Of a DNA stretch of 26,902 nt, positions 1-6,712 are shown piece by piece. The DNA comes from a virus: positions 1 to 26,902 of the IMG/VR virus record IMGVR_UViG_3300043436_001717, one strand, 5' to 3'. Positions within the stretch are counted from its first letter, which is position 1. The number at the start of each line of letters is the position of its first letter. The translations under genes were made by a program, and so were the position numbers. The notes beneath the pieces were generated by a model. It was given only the letters and a program-made list of their open reading frames with translations. It ran no database searches and had not been told where the DNA came from.

Positions 1-1
1 C

Positions 2-1648
2 ACATCTATTAGGGCAGATAATGTTTCAACAATCTTACCTTCTGCTACAGGTACCAGTACATTTAGTGCAAATATTGTAACTGCTACTACAGTAGAACTT
101 GAGTGGTTGTTAAATGAACCTCTTGTATTAGAAAGTTCTACAATAGGTGCTTCCGTAGCATCTCCTGTAGAACTTGTAATTGTCTCGTCATCTACAGGAG
201 AACCTGTAACCATTAAAGATGGTTCTATAGTTTTAGAAATTTCTTCTCAAGCAAATTTCTCATCGTTTATAGATACCCCTAAAATCCTTGAAGGACGTTG
301 GGTTTATTATTCTTTGTTTGTTAGGTACCAAGCAGGGGTTGATTATTGGTACAACAAAGAGGCTTCTTTGTATATACAGATGCCAACTCAATATGAATCT
401 ATTGATTCTCTTTGGTCACATATTCCAGAGTATTACCGAACTTTAGATGAAGGACAAGAAGTGTTATCCGGTGGGTACACACCTCTTTATGGATTTCTTG
501 AATTATTTGGTAATGAGATTGACAGAACAAGAACACTAATTGACAGTGTTGCTCTTTCTAATGACCCAAGCATTGCAGTAACCCCTGCGTTAGAACAACT
601 TGGAATCCAAACAGGTTTAGAAATTGGAATAAATGATTTAGGGACTAGCAAGGCTCGGGCATTGCTTAATAATATTGGTTCACTACGACAACGTAAGGGA
701 ACAATTGGAAGTATTGTTTCATACATTTCCGGAATGTCTGGGTGTGGGGCATCATATGAATACAACCCCGCCGCCGCTTCTTTTCCGCACATTTTCCATA
801 TTAATGCACAACGTGTTAATTTTATCTCTGACCCAAAATTCCAACAAGCGGTAAGTTCTACAACTGCTGACACTGTAGGTAGTTACAACAGAACACGGAC
901 AACAACATCAACTTGGGGTATTGTAACTTCTACAACAGACTCTTTGCCCGGAAGTCCTCCGTACCTTTCAGTATCTCAAGATGCTGAAGGTATCAACATA
1001 ACGATGGACCCAGCATGGGGTTCTTCAGTAAACACTGTTCGGGTTTACCCTCAAAAAGCATTTCCGTATGATGCCTTGCAAACATATTATTGTTCCTTTG
1101 ACACAGCAGCATCTGCTGGTGCGTCATTTTCAGGAATACACACAATGACTTATGCAGATAAGCAAACAATGCAGTCGTCTTCTCCACCTTCGGGCTGGTT
1201 TACCGAAACCCATTATCAGGATGAAGATTGGGACAACACCTCACCAACGCTTTCTGATACACCCCAGCGCCGTGTGTTTGAGTATGCTCCACAATCAGGG
1301 GCAAGTGCCTCAGGATTAATAGATTGTGTACCTGTATTAGAATTTGAAATGACTGGTGGAAGTACTGTCCGTATTGCACGTTGGTTATGGGAACCTAGTT
1401 TTGTAGGCGAATACTTTGACGGTGATACCCGTGATGGCGGTTATATACCTTCAACATCGGGTGTTGCAGGAGAAGGTATTTTTGATTATTTTTGGGGAGA
1501 CATTGGTAGAAATAGTGACTTTTCATACTATCTGTTAGACCGTCAACGTACAATTGAAACTACTGAAAGAGTTTTATCTCAGTACGTTGTGCCTGTTACT
1601 ATGGTTAACCAGTACACTTTGGATTGGCACTACTACTCAGGAAAATAA
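2..1648 (+). CDS. Phage tail/baseplate protein (tail protein I-like), 5' end missing
   Basis: The reading frame is open from the first bases of the window, so the gene starts upstream; 548 residues are visible. The TTG at 107 is not a credible start because coding continues through it. Visible residues about 25-125 look like a fibronectin-III-type beta sandwich (VELEW near the start, WVYYSLFVRY near the end). Residues about 130-250 (SLWSHIPEYYRTLDEG, LYGFLELFGNEIDRTR, LRQRKGTIGSI) resemble the P2 gpI / TIGR02242 family of tail baseplate proteins. The C-terminal half, with EYFDGDTRDGGY and DYFWGD, resembles jelly-roll carbohydrate-binding modules in phage tail tips. The likely role is baseplate or host-recognition assembly at the tail end. 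Domain calls are from memory of the families, not a search. The next gene overlaps its stop codon. Confidence 0.75.
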   Translation, partial: TSIRADNVSTILPSATGTSTFSANIVTATTVELEWLLNEPLVLESSTIGASVASPVELVIVSSSTGEPVTIKDGSIVLEISSQANFSSFIDTPKILEGRWVYYSLFVRYQAGVDYWYNKEASLYIQMPTQYESIDSLWSHIPEYYRTLDEGQEVLSGGYTPLYGFLELFGNEIDRTRTLIDSVALSNDPSIAVTPALEQLGIQTGLEIGINDLGTSKARALLNNIGSLRQRKGTIGSIVSYISGMSGCGASYEYNPAAASFPHIFHINAQRVNFISDPKFQQAVSSTTADTVGSYNRTRTTTSTWGIVTSTTDSLPGSPPYLSVSQDAEGINITMDPAWGSSVNTVRVYPQKAFPYDALQTYYCSFDTAASAGASFSGIHTMTYADKQTMQSSSPPSGWFTETHYQDEDWDNTSPTLSDTPQRRVFEYAPQSGASASGLIDCVPVLEFEMTGGSTVRIARWLWEPSFVGEYFDGDTRDGGYIPSTSGVAGEGIFDYFWGDIGRNSDFSYYLLDRQRTIETTERVLSQYVVPVTMVNQYTLDWHYYSGK

Positions 1649-1902
1649 TGGATTATATAATTGCATCATTAGCCGTATACAAACTTGTACAACTTGCAGA
1701 CTCCTTAACCCCTAAAGAAGCAATGCCTTGGGTAAAGATTGTCTTTACCATCATACTTAGTTACCCCATAACGTTGTTATTGGGTACACCTGACCCGTAT
1801 ATTGATGGGCTAGCCGTAGCGACACTTGCAGGAGTGTGCCATGCGGTGGTACGTTTAGTGATGCTCTTCGGAGACAACATTAAGCGCAAAACAATACGAT
1901 AA
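1648..1902 (+). CDS. Small membrane protein, holin-like
   Basis: This 84-residue protein starts at ATG 1648, sharing one base with the upstream stop (TAATG) and preceded by AGGAAA. Two hydrophobic segments are visible at about residues 29-46 (KIVFTIILSYPITLLLG) and 52-74 (IDGLAVATLAGVCHAVVRL). The tail is short and basic (NIKRKTIR). Size, two membrane spans, a charged C-terminus and position after a tail gene fit a holin, which would open the inner membrane at lysis. No endolysin is next to it in the window, so the role is inferred from shape and place only. A structural membrane peptide is the main alternative. Confidence 0.6.
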   Translation: MDYIIASLAVYKLVQLADSLTPKEAMPWVKIVFTIILSYPITLLLGTPDPYIDGLAVATLAGVCHAVVRLVMLFGDNIKRKTIR

Positions 1903-1910
1903 GGATATAC

Positions 1911-2585
1911 ATGGCAACATATGGCATTTTAGGTGGCGGTTCATGCCCCAAGAACATCATTGAAGATGGTTTGAAAGAACTTGGAGTAGAGGGCAACACC
2001 TTCTACATTATTGGAACAAAGAAGCCTTCTTCCAGTGAAGAACGGGCTTTTGATTTCTTGTTAGAGAACGAAGCAGAGTTTCGTCTAGTCTGCCAGTCTC
2101 CTGACACATGTCCTAAGATTCTTTTGGATGCAAGTGAAGACATGGTCAAATCCGAAACTCCTGAAATTACAATTATCAAAACACTCAGTCAAATTGACGG
2201 TGTACTTCTTGTACTTTGGGATGAAGACGGTAACGAAAAAATGGACAACCTTGTAACAGTTGCCGCTGACTTAGGAGTGGCTGTGAAAGAACTATCTAAT
2301 GGACTTATTCCAATCATGGTGCAAGACAACCCAGTTTCATTTAGCAAAGAAGAATTTGAATCTATGCCTACGGCTATTCAAAAGCGCAATGAAACAAGCA
2401 ACCCAACAGTAGTTGCATCTGAAGTAAAAATTACAGTGCCAGAATACGTTGAGGAACGCACACAACTAGTAGCACCCGATGGCGATTGCATGGTTACAGT
2501 TGTGATGCCAAACGGTACCGTTATTAGTACACCAGCAACTATGGAAGAAGTGAGAGTCCTATTAGGACTTAGTGGAGGCAGTTAG
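1911..2585 (+). CDS. Rossmann-like phage protein, possibly SLOG-type
   Basis: This 224-residue protein has its start supported by AAGGATAT upstream. The N-terminal half alternates strands and helices: a glycine-rich YGILGGGSCPKN loop after the first strand, FYIIGTKK, then IDGVLLVLWDED followed by a helix and a GVAV...GLIPI ending. This is the usual look of a SLOG/DprA-like or other Rossmannoid nucleotide-binding fold. The C-terminal 55 residues (MVTVVMPNGTVISTPATMEE) look like a small separate beta domain. I do not recognise a named family and assign no reaction. It closes the plus-strand tail-end block and converges with the Dps gene, overlapping it by 24 bases. Confidence 0.6.
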   Translation: MATYGILGGGSCPKNIIEDGLKELGVEGNTFYIIGTKKPSSSEERAFDFLLENEAEFRLVCQSPDTCPKILLDASEDMVKSETPEITIIKTLSQIDGVLLVLWDEDGNEKMDNLVTVAADLGVAVKELSNGLIPIMVQDNPVSFSKEEFESMPTAIQKRNETSNPTVVASEVKITVPEYVEERTQLVAPDGDCMVTVVMPNGTVISTPATMEEVRVLLGLSGGS

Positions 2586-2999
2586 TTGCCAACGCCACTT
2601 CTTGTGCATGTCATCACGACCTGCTAGGAAGTCCATAATGCCTTGCTCGCCTGCTTTTTCGGCAGACTTAAAAGCCTTGTTGATTGTTTCAAGGACACCG
2701 TCATTAACTTTCAACAAGGCTTTTGCCATTGCCTGTGGCTCAGGCTTAACCTCTACTGATTCAACGGTGCGGAGGTCAGTAAACTTGCTGAGGGTAAATG
2801 GCGCATACTCATCCAATTTGCGAAGGTTTTCTGCAATGGGGTCAATACTGCTGTAAACATCTTCGTAGATATCCGCAAAAAGGTCATGGTACTGAGAGAA
2901 GTCTTGTCCTTCAACATTCCAGTGGTAGCCATGTGCCACAAAGTACATTGTAATGGCATCAGCCATCAGTGTTTTAAGGTCGTCAGTTAATGCGCTCAC
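2562..2999 (-). CDS. dps: Dps-like ferritin (starvation/DNA-protection protein)
   Basis: Starting at GTG 2999, which overlaps the upstream TGA (GTGA) and has AAGGTGA upstream, the protein has 145 residues; a TTG at 3020 is a less likely start. HWNVEGQDF, then H and F spaced as in Dps, then SIDPIAE match the Dps ferroxidase region. H26, H38, D53 and E57 fall on the known metal-ligand spacing. The position of the fourth carboxylate (Asp47 in Listeria Dps) is A42, with D43 next to it. The family forms 12-subunit shells that oxidise and store iron and often coat DNA. Here it could protect phage or host DNA from oxidative damage during infection. It is the last gene of the minus-strand operon. Confidence 0.85.
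   Translation of the reverse strand: MSALTDDLKTLMADAITMYFVAHGYHWNVEGQDFSQYHDLFADIYEDVYSSIDPIAENLRKLDEYAPFTLSKFTDLRTVESVEVKPEPQAMAKALLKVNDGVLETINKAFKSAEKAGEQGIMDFLAGRDDMHKKWRWQLTASTKS
2571..2599. terminator. Imperfect hairpin at the convergent gene ends (weak terminator candidate)
   Basis: AGTGG (2571-2575) pairs with CCACT (2595-2599) and GGCA (2577-2580) pairs with TGCC (2587-2590), around a six-base loop, with a one-base and a four-base bulge. It spans the stop of the upstream plus gene and lies within the last codons of the Dps gene. The base is followed on the plus strand only by TCTTG, so a classic T-run is missing. Confidence 0.25.
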
Positions 3000-3262
3000 C
3001 ACTTCACCTTGTCTGCCCAATAAGCGGCGCTCATCTTGCCCTTCTTAATGTTTTTAGCATGTCGGGCTTTAAAAGAATCATTACGTGCAGAACCATCGGG
3101 TGAACCTTGTACACCTTGTTGACCAAAGCGAATGGTTTTAACTTGGTCGCCTTCTTTGGCAACAACAATATGAGATTTAGTTGGATGGTCTGGAGTTGCT
3201 TTTGGCTTATTGAAACCAGAGACGCCAGCACGCTCTAAACGGGGGTCTTTCTTTGCAGGCAT
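2996..3262 (-). CDS. Conserved small phage protein of unknown function
   Basis: This basic 88-residue protein starts at ATG 3262, sharing one base with the upstream stop. The stretches KATPDHPTKSHIVVAKEGD, TIRFGQQGVQGSP and SFKARHAKNIKKGKMSAAYW match my memory of a small protein found in many marine and freshwater tailed phages, whose function is unknown to me. It has no membrane segment and no enzyme motif that I can see. It is translationally coupled to Dps (GTGA overlap), so both are likely made together. The N-terminus has KKDPRLER, which loosely resembles the KIDPRLM peptide at the ends of the two divergent replication proteins; this may be chance. Confidence 0.7.
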   Translation of the reverse strand: MPAKKDPRLERAGVSGFNKPKATPDHPTKSHIVVAKEGDQVKTIRFGQQGVQGSPDGSARNDSFKARHAKNIKKGKMSAAYWADKVKW

Positions 3263-3426
3263 TACTTCTTCGCTTTCTTGGACACAGCCATATTGTCCAC
3301 AAGATTTGGATAAGGGCGACCTGCTTTTTTAGCACGAGCCTTCGCTTCAGACTTTTGCTCAGGGGTCAACTTCTTGTCTTTTTTAGAGGGGTCTGGTGTA
3401 TCCCAAACTTCTTTTTTGGTAGCCAT
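3262..3426 (-). CDS. Small lysine-rich phage protein
   Basis: This 54-residue protein starts at ATG 3426 with AAAGAGA upstream; an upstream alternative start at 3456 has no visible ribosome binding site. The sequence is very polar and basic (DPSKKDKKLTPEQKSEAKARAKKAG), followed by RPYPNLVDNMAVSKKAKK. It resembles small highly charged proteins seen in other aquatic phages, but I know no function; nucleic-acid binding is possible from charge alone. It is the first gene of the minus-strand trio, expressed away from the replication module from the region at 3427-3526. Confidence 0.6.
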   Translation of the reverse strand: MATKKEVWDTPDPSKKDKKLTPEQKSEAKARAKKAGRPYPNLVDNMAVSKKAKK

Positions 3427-3458
3427 AAATCTCTTTCTGGTATAGGAGTTCAGCATCT

Positions 3459-3464
3459 ATCATA
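3459..3464 (-). promoter_or_regulatory. Candidate -10 box for the minus-strand operon
   Basis: TATGAT on the minus strand lies 32 bases before the ATG at 3426 and would give a leader of about 25 bases. No good -35 box is visible at 16-18 bases, so support is one hexamer plus position. Confidence 0.3.
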
Positions 3465-3472
3465 CGCCCCTC

Positions 3473-3500
3473 TTGACGACCCTGCATAAAGGTGTAAACT
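3473..3500 (+). promoter_or_regulatory. Sigma-70-type promoter for the replication module
   Basis: TTGACG (3473-3478) and TAAACT (3495-3500) are separated by 16 bases. Transcription would start near 3507 and leave a short leader carrying AAGGAG (3515-3520) before the ATG at 3527. The site lies in the 100-base divergent gap, the natural place for the promoter of the long plus-strand operon. Confidence 0.55.
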
Positions 3501-3526
3501 GCGAACCCACTCACAAGGAGCACCAA

Positions 3527-3985
3527 ATGGCAGACGGACCTTTTCTTCAGTACCCCAAATGGCTACGAGAGTACCTTAGAGGAGACGCTACAACTACGGA
3601 CGTATTGTTGGAAATGATTGGCTACATGAATGGCAAAACACAGGAACTGTGGACTACATATGACCATTTGGCAGCGCAGACTGGGTACCACCGAACAACC
3701 ATTATTAGGTCGGTTAACAAGTTGGTGGACCTAGGTGTCATCGTGAAACGGACCTCTTCTAAGAATGGTAGAAGCCTTCCAAACTCGTATTGGGTGAATT
3801 TTAATAACCCCAATTATGTAGGGGTAGCAGGAGAACTACCCCTGCCATTAGGGGTAGCAGGGGAGCCACCCAGTAGTAGCACGGGCGCTACCCCCGAGGG
3901 TAGCACGGGCGCTACCCAAATAAGAATAAATAACAAGAATAAACAAACTAGAAAGGGAAAAATTGACCCGAGGTTGATGAAGTGA
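3527..3985 (+). CDS. Winged-helix replication initiator-like protein
   Basis: Starting at ATG 3527 (strong AAGGAG upstream), this protein has 152 residues. Residues about 5-75 (FLQYPKWLREYL, then MNGKTQELWTTYDHLAAQTGYHRTTIIRSVNKLVDLGVI) match the HTH_36-type winged helix of phage replication initiators and replisome organisers. Residues 98-131 are low-complexity (GVAGELPLPLGVAGEPP, STGATPEGSTGAT) and are encoded by repeated DNA. The tail is basic and ends in KIDPRLMK, a peptide also found near the end of the next protein. As the first gene of the replication operon, just ahead of a helicase loader and helicase, it most likely recognises the origin. Lambda O is the functional analogy. A transcription regulator is the alternative. 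Confidence 0.7.
   Translation: MADGPFLQYPKWLREYLRGDATTTDVLLEMIGYMNGKTQELWTTYDHLAAQTGYHRTTIIRSVNKLVDLGVIVKRTSSKNGRSLPNSYWVNFNNPNYVGVAGELPLPLGVAGEPPSSSTGATPEGSTGATQIRINNKNKQTRKGKIDPRLMK
3819..3954. other. Candidate replication origin: repeats plus AT-rich tract inside the initiator gene
   Basis: GGGGTAGC occurs at 3821 and 3851, within TAGGGGTAGCAGGRGA repeats 30 bases apart. Reverse-complement copies are CTACCCC at 3836-3842, GCTACCCC at 3887-3894 and GCTACCC at 3911-3917. Shorter forward copies are at 3876 (GTAGC) and 3898 (GGGTAGC). Immediately after this GC-rich block, 31 of 37 bases at 3918-3954 are A or T. Repeats followed by an easily melted tract inside an initiator gene match the lambda O/ori arrangement. 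The repeats also encode the protein's low-complexity linker, so codon-level constraint or chance expansion is the alternative. Confidence 0.5.
3876..3917. repeat. Two GTAGC-ACGGGC-GCTACCC inverted-repeat units, 24-base period
   Basis: The 18-base unit GTAGCACGGGCGCTACCC occurs at 3876-3893 and exactly at 3900-3917. Each can fold as GTAGC/GCTAC around ACGGGC; the second extends to GGGTAGC/GCTACCC. No T-run follows on either strand, which argues against terminators. Confidence 0.8.
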
Positions 3986-4407
3986 TGAGCAAGTATCAAG
4001 ACGACTGGGGCAACGCCTATGGCTCGGACAAGGATTCCTACACTCCACCAGCACCTAAGAAACCCAAACGCAAGGACACCACCGCATCCTTGGTCTACGA
4101 GTTCCGTGACCAGTTAATGATGGACACCGGAAACTTAATGAATTCACAAGTCAATGGTCCAGCCATGATGAAAGCGTTTCGTAAAATCCTTGACACAGGT
4201 AGAACGTATGATGACATCAGAGCCATGATTGCTCAGTTCAATAAAGACATTCAAGCAAAGCCATTGACTGACGGCATACCTGCATGGAAGGCTTTCATTG
4301 GTCGCCTAGATACATTGGCGAACAAGGTGGGACGCTTTGAGACAGAATACGACTATGATGGCGACCCCAAGATTGACCCACGATTAATGAGAGATGACAA
4401 TGGCTGA
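3985..4407 (+). CDS. Replication-operon protein of unknown function with KIDPRLM tail
   Basis: Starting at ATG 3985 (TGATG junction with the initiator stop), this protein has 140 residues. Residues 1-32 are polar and Lys/Pro-rich (PPAPKKPKRK). Residues 35-120 look fully helical (ASLVYEFRDQLMMDTGNLM, TYDDIRAMIAQFNKDI). The end is acidic, then KIDPRLM at 129-135, the same peptide as at 145-151 of the protein encoded just upstream. No enzyme motif is visible. Lying between an initiator and a DnaC-like loader, it may be an accessory loader or primosome adaptor; that is inferred from position and the shared peptide. Confidence 0.6.
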   Translation: MSKYQDDWGNAYGSDKDSYTPPAPKKPKRKDTTASLVYEFRDQLMMDTGNLMNSQVNGPAMMKAFRKILDTGRTYDDIRAMIAQFNKDIQAKPLTDGIPAWKAFIGRLDTLANKVGRFETEYDYDGDPKIDPRLMRDDNG

Positions 4408-5050
4408 ATGGCATAGCAACAAATACTGGCAAAACCGTTCTAAAGAAGACCGCATTAAGAACCTGCGTATCCCTGCTCGGTACCGAGATAAGACACTTGA
4501 GAACTACGACAAGGCAAACGGTGATGAAGATTCGTTTGATGCCATCAACCATTGGTGTTCTTCAGTTCTACGCAACCGTGAAGAAGGCATGGGTTTGTAC
4601 TTGTACGGGCACACAGGCGTCGGTAAGACTCACTTGGCTCAGGGAGCAGCCCTCCAAGTTGTCGGCGCTCACAACGTCTCTGGCATCTTTATTACGGCAG
4701 ACCGTTACATTGAGATGGTCTACGATGAGATGAGGAATGATGGTGACTTGCCAGAGCCTTATTCTGACCCATTCCTTCTCAAGTACATGCGCCGCACTTT
4801 TGATATCTTGGTACTAGATGGTCTTGGTTCTGAACGTGCAACCACGGAGTTTGCTCGTAACGCAATTATCTCTTTGATTGACAATCGCTACGAAGAACGA
4901 CTTATTACAATTGTGACTAGTGTTCTTCCACCTGCTGAACTTTCTCGTGTGTATGGTAAGCGTTTGATGTCTATCCTTCAAGAGAGTTGCTACTTGATTA
5001 ATGTTGAGGGTCAGGATTACCGAAAGGTGATTAGTAATGCAGGGGAATGA
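4400..5050 (+). CDS. dnaC: DnaC/IstB-like AAA+ helicase loader
   Basis: From ATG 4400 the protein has 216 residues (an in-frame ATG at 4394 is also possible). The Walker A motif GHTGVGKTH is at residues 70-78, Walker B is DILVLDGLG with D140, and a sensor-1-like TIVTSV follows. This is the usual arrangement of DnaC-type ATPases, which open the DnaB ring and place it on single-stranded origin DNA. The N-terminal 60 residues, rich in aromatic and basic residues, would hold the helicase-contact region. The gene overlaps both neighbours and is followed one gene later by the DnaB-like helicase, its expected partner. Confidence 0.85.
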   Translation: MAEWHSNKYWQNRSKEDRIKNLRIPARYRDKTLENYDKANGDEDSFDAINHWCSSVLRNREEGMGLYLYGHTGVGKTHLAQGAALQVVGAHNVSGIFITADRYIEMVYDEMRNDGDLPEPYSDPFLLKYMRRTFDILVLDGLGSERATTEFARNAIISLIDNRYEERLITIVTSVLPPAELSRVYGKRLMSILQESCYLINVEGQDYRKVISNAGE

Positions 5051-5462
5051 CATCGGAGCCTTTGGTGACATCGGACAAGGCGTCATCTTTGAAGGTTTAC
5101 TTGCATCACCTCCAGTGCGTAAATTCTTTGAACGCTCTAGCAATGACTGGGACAAAGAGTTACGTAAATGGAAAGCCCATGAACTTCCACTAAAGGCTTT
5201 GATTGATACCTCTGACCGTCTGGGTGTAAATACAGAGGTTTATACATTCTTAGGAAGTGATGCTGTAGATGCAATTGAAGACTTTTTACTTCGTAAGAGC
5301 ATCTCTCTTCCAGTGTTCTCATACAACGACATAGAAGATTTAGCCTATGACTTGCGTTTTAAGCGTTCAGTGCGTACTATCTACGTCCCAGACCAAGAGC
5401 AAGCAGCAATCATTGGTCTTAGAGCAACCGTAGTAGACAACAAGAAAGCGTGGACCATCTAA
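5037..5462 (+). CDS. Unrecognised replication-operon protein
   Basis: This 141-residue protein starts at ATG 5037 with AAAGGTGA at good spacing, overlapping the loader gene by 14 bases. It is mixed alpha/beta with no membrane segment: VRKFFERSSNDWDKELRKW in the first third and RTIYVPDQEQAAIIGLRATV near the end. I see no catalytic motif and recognise no family. Its place between loader and helicase, with overlaps on both sides (TAATG into the helicase), suggests a role in helicase loading or replisome assembly, but nothing in the sequence shows this directly. Confidence 0.6.
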   Translation: MQGNDIGAFGDIGQGVIFEGLLASPPVRKFFERSSNDWDKELRKWKAHELPLKALIDTSDRLGVNTEVYTFLGSDAVDAIEDFLLRKSISLPVFSYNDIEDLAYDLRFKRSVRTIYVPDQEQAAIIGLRATVVDNKKAWTI

Positions 5463-6712
5463 TGGCAAATGCCGAACACCTTCTGATTAGTAAGGTTATT
5501 CAGACTGGTTCCGTATCAGAAGTTATTGAAGCAGGTCTTCGTCCTGACCACTTCACAGGCGACTACCAAAACATGTGGATTTGGGTTCTTGATTACTGGC
5601 GTAAGCATGGGACAGTTCCAACAGCACGAGTGTTCAAACAAGAGTTTGGTGATGTCACTGTTTACGATGCTGAAGCAGAACCATTCTCTGCGCTCGTTGA
5701 TGAGTTGTACCACGCTTACAAACGTGAGCACATTATTACTTCTATTGCAACAGCGATGCCTTTGCTCAATGACAATGACATTGATGAGGCATACCAAAAG
5801 TTGTCAGAGGGTTTGCAAAAAGCCTCACTTGAAACTGCACGTCTTCGTGACGTAGACATCATTCAAAACTGGGAATCACGTCTTGCTCGTTACGAAGAGA
5901 TGCGTAATATGCCTAACGCATTACGAGGTATTCCAACGGGGTTCATGGGTCTTGACAGGATTACAGCAGGCTTGCGACCACAACAGTTAATTACATTTGT
6001 TGGTGAAGCAAAGAAAGGTAAGTCAATGATGGCGCTCATCATGGCTAACTCCGCTCACCAACACGGCATCACGCCTATGTTTGTTTCGTTTGAGATGAGT
6101 ATTGAAGAACAAGAAGCCCGTTATGACGCTTTGCTTTCAGGTGTATCTCATACAAAGATTATTCGTGGCGACCTTACAAAAAACGAAATGGACAAGATTC
6201 AAAAGGCACTGCGTCTTCAAAAGAACATGCACCCATTCCGCTTTACAGAAGACTCTTCATCACTTACAACGGTAAGCGCAATCGCTGCCAAAGTACAGCA
6301 GTATCGCCCCGGCATTCTTTTTGTTGACGGTGTGTATTTGATGGACGATGAGAATGGTGAGCCTAAGGGAAGTTCTCAGGCTCTTACAAACATCACACGT
6401 TCTCTTAAACGCCTTGCTCAGAGGTTTGATATTCCAATCGTAGGAACCACGCAGGTACTGTCTTGGAAGTTGGGAAACAAGAAGTCTCGTCAAGTAACAG
6501 CAGACTCTATTGGCTACTCATCTTCATTTGTACAAGACTCTGACTTAGTGCTCGGTGTTGAATCAGACCCCGACATTGACAACCAATCAATCATCCGAGT
6601 AATCCTTGCTCGTACAGCGCCTAAGGGTGAAGTGCGAATCAAGTGGGACTGGGAACACATGGACTTTACGGAGGTGGACGAAAGTGGCGATAATGACAAC
6701 TGGTATTACTGA
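5462..6712 (+). CDS. dnaB: DnaB-like replicative DNA helicase
   Basis: Starting at ATG 5462 (TAATG junction; a GTG at 5450 is possible), the protein has 416 residues. Residues 1-125 resemble the helical DnaB N-terminal domain (AEHLLISKVI, LRPDHFTGDYQNMW). The RecA-like motor follows: Walker A GEAKKGKSM at 181-189, MFVSFEMS at 206-213, Walker B GILFVDG at 284-290, and a GTTQ segment consistent with motif H4. It would unwind the fork as a hexamer, loaded by the DnaC-like protein two genes upstream. At about 420 residues it is slightly shorter than bacterial DnaB, as is common in phages. Confidence 0.92.
   Translation: MANAEHLLISKVIQTGSVSEVIEAGLRPDHFTGDYQNMWIWVLDYWRKHGTVPTARVFKQEFGDVTVYDAEAEPFSALVDELYHAYKREHIITSIATAMPLLNDNDIDEAYQKLSEGLQKASLETARLRDVDIIQNWESRLARYEEMRNMPNALRGIPTGFMGLDRITAGLRPQQLITFVGEAKKGKSMMALIMANSAHQHGITPMFVSFEMSIEEQEARYDALLSGVSHTKIIRGDLTKNEMDKIQKALRLQKNMHPFRFTEDSSSLTTVSAIAAKVQQYRPGILFVDGVYLMDDENGEPKGSSQALTNITRSLKRLAQRFDIPIVGTTQVLSWKLGNKKSRQVTADSIGYSSSFVQDSDLVLGVESDPDIDNQSIIRVILARTAPKGEVRIKWDWEHMDFTEVDESGDNDNWYY

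Noticed and set aside
107-109. TTG as the start of the first tail gene
   Set aside because: The same frame is open to the window edge and encodes plausible protein upstream, so the gene is truncated rather than starting here.
2572-2856. 94-residue plus-strand frame
   Set aside because: It is antisense to the Dps gene, which has conserved ferroxidase residues.
3819-3917. CRISPR-like array
   Set aside because: Only two copies of each long repeat, unequal spacing, inverted copies, and all within a coding gene.
3898-3917. Rho-independent terminator
   Set aside because: The stem is followed by A-rich sequence on the plus strand and lacks a T-run on either strand; it is mid-gene.
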